From the NCBI GenBank assembly GCA_040285825.1, contig JAUPSS010000004.1, positions 5,091,658 through 5,155,657 of the forward strand: a stretch of DNA of 64,000 bases. Direction: 5' to 3'. Position 1 is the stretch's first letter; each line of letters begins with the position of its first letter. This document shows positions 62,771-64,000 of the stretch, in pieces. The notes below the pieces were generated by a model that did no database searches, was not told the DNA's origin, and worked only from the letters and a program-made list of their open reading frames with translations. The DNA comes from Eukaryota sp. TZLM1-RC. Taxonomy: Eukaryota > Metamonada: BaSk clade. A program made the translations under genes and the position numbers.

Positions 62771-63793
62771 ATGAGTAAGTACGTTAAAGTCTTTTTTGCC
62801 GACGGCGCTAGCAAAACCGTTTCCATTCAGCGCTCCACAACAGCTCAACAGCTGGTGGATTCTTTAGTGGAAAAACTTGGTCTCAAGTTCGAACCTGAAA
62901 CTTTTGCCCTCTTCGAAAGCCGTGGTGATGTCGAGCGTTGTATTCACAAGGACGATATCCCGTTTGAAATATTATCTGTCTGGGGCAACGACAAAACTGC
63001 CAAGTTTTTATTGAAGAAGCGTTATTTTATGCGACCAGATATCACCCCTGATGAAGAAGCCGACCTTCACATGCTATACATCCAAGCCAGAGCTGATGTT
63101 CTTTCCGGGGACTTGAATGTCACCGAACAAGATGTCACATATCTTGCCGGACTTCATTGCCAGGTTTCCTTTTCAGACCATCAACCTGAGCGCCATTGCT
63201 CTGGTTTTCTTACCCGTGCCATCCATGATTACGTTCCTACCTCTATATTCAAACAGAACGACGCTCGTCGCTGGGAAGAACTAATTTTCGAAGAACATGG
63301 CAAACTCAAAGGTGAATGCGCTCTCGAATGCATGAAGAAATATCTTGAGAAGTGCCGGTCTTATACTGCTTATGGCCATATTCTCTTCCCAGTCAAATGG
63401 TCATCCGAAGGGTCTCGCCGTGTCAATCTCCGTGCTGTTGTCGCTGTAGGTATTGGTGGAATATCTATTCTCCGTATACCAAGCAAGGAAGTAATTGGAA
63501 CTCATCCCTTCAATGATATTCTCTCGTGGGGTTGCTCTGCCACCACTTTTGCTTTCACTGTAGGAGATCCTGAAACCATTAACGCTGGAATTGCTGAACA
63601 ACGCAAATTTACTTTTGAAACACGTAGAGGAAATGAAATCACTAGTGCTGTTCAAGGATATGTTGATCTTCTCATTGTACAAATGTCACGTGATGACCAA
63701 GAATTTAATGAAGCTAGACAATCAGCAGTTGCAGCCAAAAAGGAGGTTAAGGAAGCCGCTTTTGAAGAAGATAATGAAACTGTCGATAATTAA
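62771..63793 (+). CDS. FERM-domain protein
   Basis: A protein of 340 residues, start MSKYVKVFFADGASKTVSIQ. The F1 ubiquitin-like lobe covers about residues 1-85 (VDSLVEKLGLKFEPETFALF). The F2 helical lobe is about 86-190 (KKRYFMRPDITPDEEADLHM, then MLYIQARADVLSGDLNVTEQ). The F3 PH/PTB-like lobe is about 200-310 (VNLRAVVAVGIGGISILRI; FNDILSWGCSATTFAFTVG). A short acidic and lysine-rich tail follows. FERM domains link membranes or receptors to the cytoskeleton; amoebozoan and other protist genomes carry talin-, myosin- and kinase-linked versions, but this one stands alone. No intron seen. Codon use is richer in C at third positions than the surrounding relics, as expected for an expressed host gene. 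Confidence 0.88.
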   Translation: MSKYVKVFFADGASKTVSIQRSTTAQQLVDSLVEKLGLKFEPETFALFESRGDVERCIHKDDIPFEILSVWGNDKTAKFLLKKRYFMRPDITPDEEADLHMLYIQARADVLSGDLNVTEQDVTYLAGLHCQVSFSDHQPERHCSGFLTRAIHDYVPTSIFKQNDARRWEELIFEEHGKLKGECALECMKKYLEKCRSYTAYGHILFPVKWSSEGSRRVNLRAVVAVGIGGISILRIPSKEVIGTHPFNDILSWGCSATTFAFTVGDPETINAGIAEQRKFTFETRRGNEITSAVQGYVDLLIVQMSRDDQEFNEARQSAVAAKKEVKEAAFEEDNETVDN

Positions 63794-64000
63794 CTGTTTT
63801 TGTAATAAATTTGTAGATTCCATAAGTCAATAGTTAGAAGTTAAACAGTTGAACTTGGTTAATATTATATTTCAACATGATATCCATTATTGATGACTAG
63901 ATTAACGCTATGAAACTTTGTCTTCTGGGGAAGATATGACAAATTTGCAAAGAATTTTGAAAAATAGACGGGTTTTTCTTATTTTGGGGTTTTCAAAAAA
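63794..64000. other. 3' flank, no gene seen
   Basis: AT-rich sequence after the FERM gene to the window end. Confidence 0.5.

Noticed and set aside
1-64000. CRISPR arrays, bacterial operons or phage genes
   Set aside because: No spaced direct repeats of that type, no operon organisation, and all recognised host genes are eukaryotic with spliceosomal introns or eukaryote-specific families.

Overview
The window is nuclear DNA from a flagellated or ciliated protist. It is AT-rich and uses the standard code (TAA and TAG close host genes). Host genes are typical eukaryotic ones: RPB8, eIF4E, ribosomal protein L7/uL30, a Golgi-type Qa-SNARE, a choline-transporter-like protein, a FERM protein and the axonemal protein CFAP91. 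The one clearly spliced gene has three introns of only 29, 31 and 29 nt. I could not identify the lineage.

Layout: 0-2.5 kb flavodoxin-like gene and syntaxin-5-like SNARE (both -). 2.6-7.2 kb a composite mobile segment with two Fanzor (eukaryotic TnpB) relics, one split by a LINE. 7.6-9.5 kb SLC44-like transporter. 10.5-11.8 kb LINE relic and RPB8. 12.0-16.7 kb eIF4E, then a large broken ORF reading Ulp1-like protease, DNA-polymerase-B-type 3'-5' exonuclease, Fanzor. 17-19 kb (TATTA)n arrays holding two near-identical LINE tails. 19.8-32.1 kb a nest of retroelements beside a tRNA-Ser gene, including a nearly intact Ty3-like element with 81-bp LTRs. 32.3-34.2 kb CFAP91. 35.4-38.1 kb relics and a proline racemase-like gene. 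39.8-43.0 kb a gene made of four 777-bp tandem repeats. 43.2-48.8 kb retroelement remains. 49.7-52.9 kb L7/uL30 and a helical LisH-like protein. 52.9-58.1 kb a second copy of the 2.6-7.2 kb segment. 58.1-63.8 kb small genes, a fifth Fanzor relic, a LINE insertion and the FERM gene.

The most unusual content is the set of Fanzor-related elements. Three copies (2.6-6.1, 12.7-16.7 and 53.0-55.9 kb) place a polymerase-B-type proofreading exonuclease directly in front of the Fanzor protein; in one copy a single open frame runs across the junction. One copy also has a Ulp1-type cysteine protease in front. All are broken by stops, frameshifts or deletions here, so intact relatives must be sought elsewhere. 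Each sits on the same strand as, and ends just upstream of, a host start codon.

The non-LTR retrotransposons appear to belong to the restriction-like-endonuclease class: C-terminal reverse transcriptase, CxC...HxxxC finger and an R-G/A-D...D endonuclease motif. At least four families are present (called A to D here), mostly 5'-truncated and nested in one another, so relative insertion ages can be read directly.
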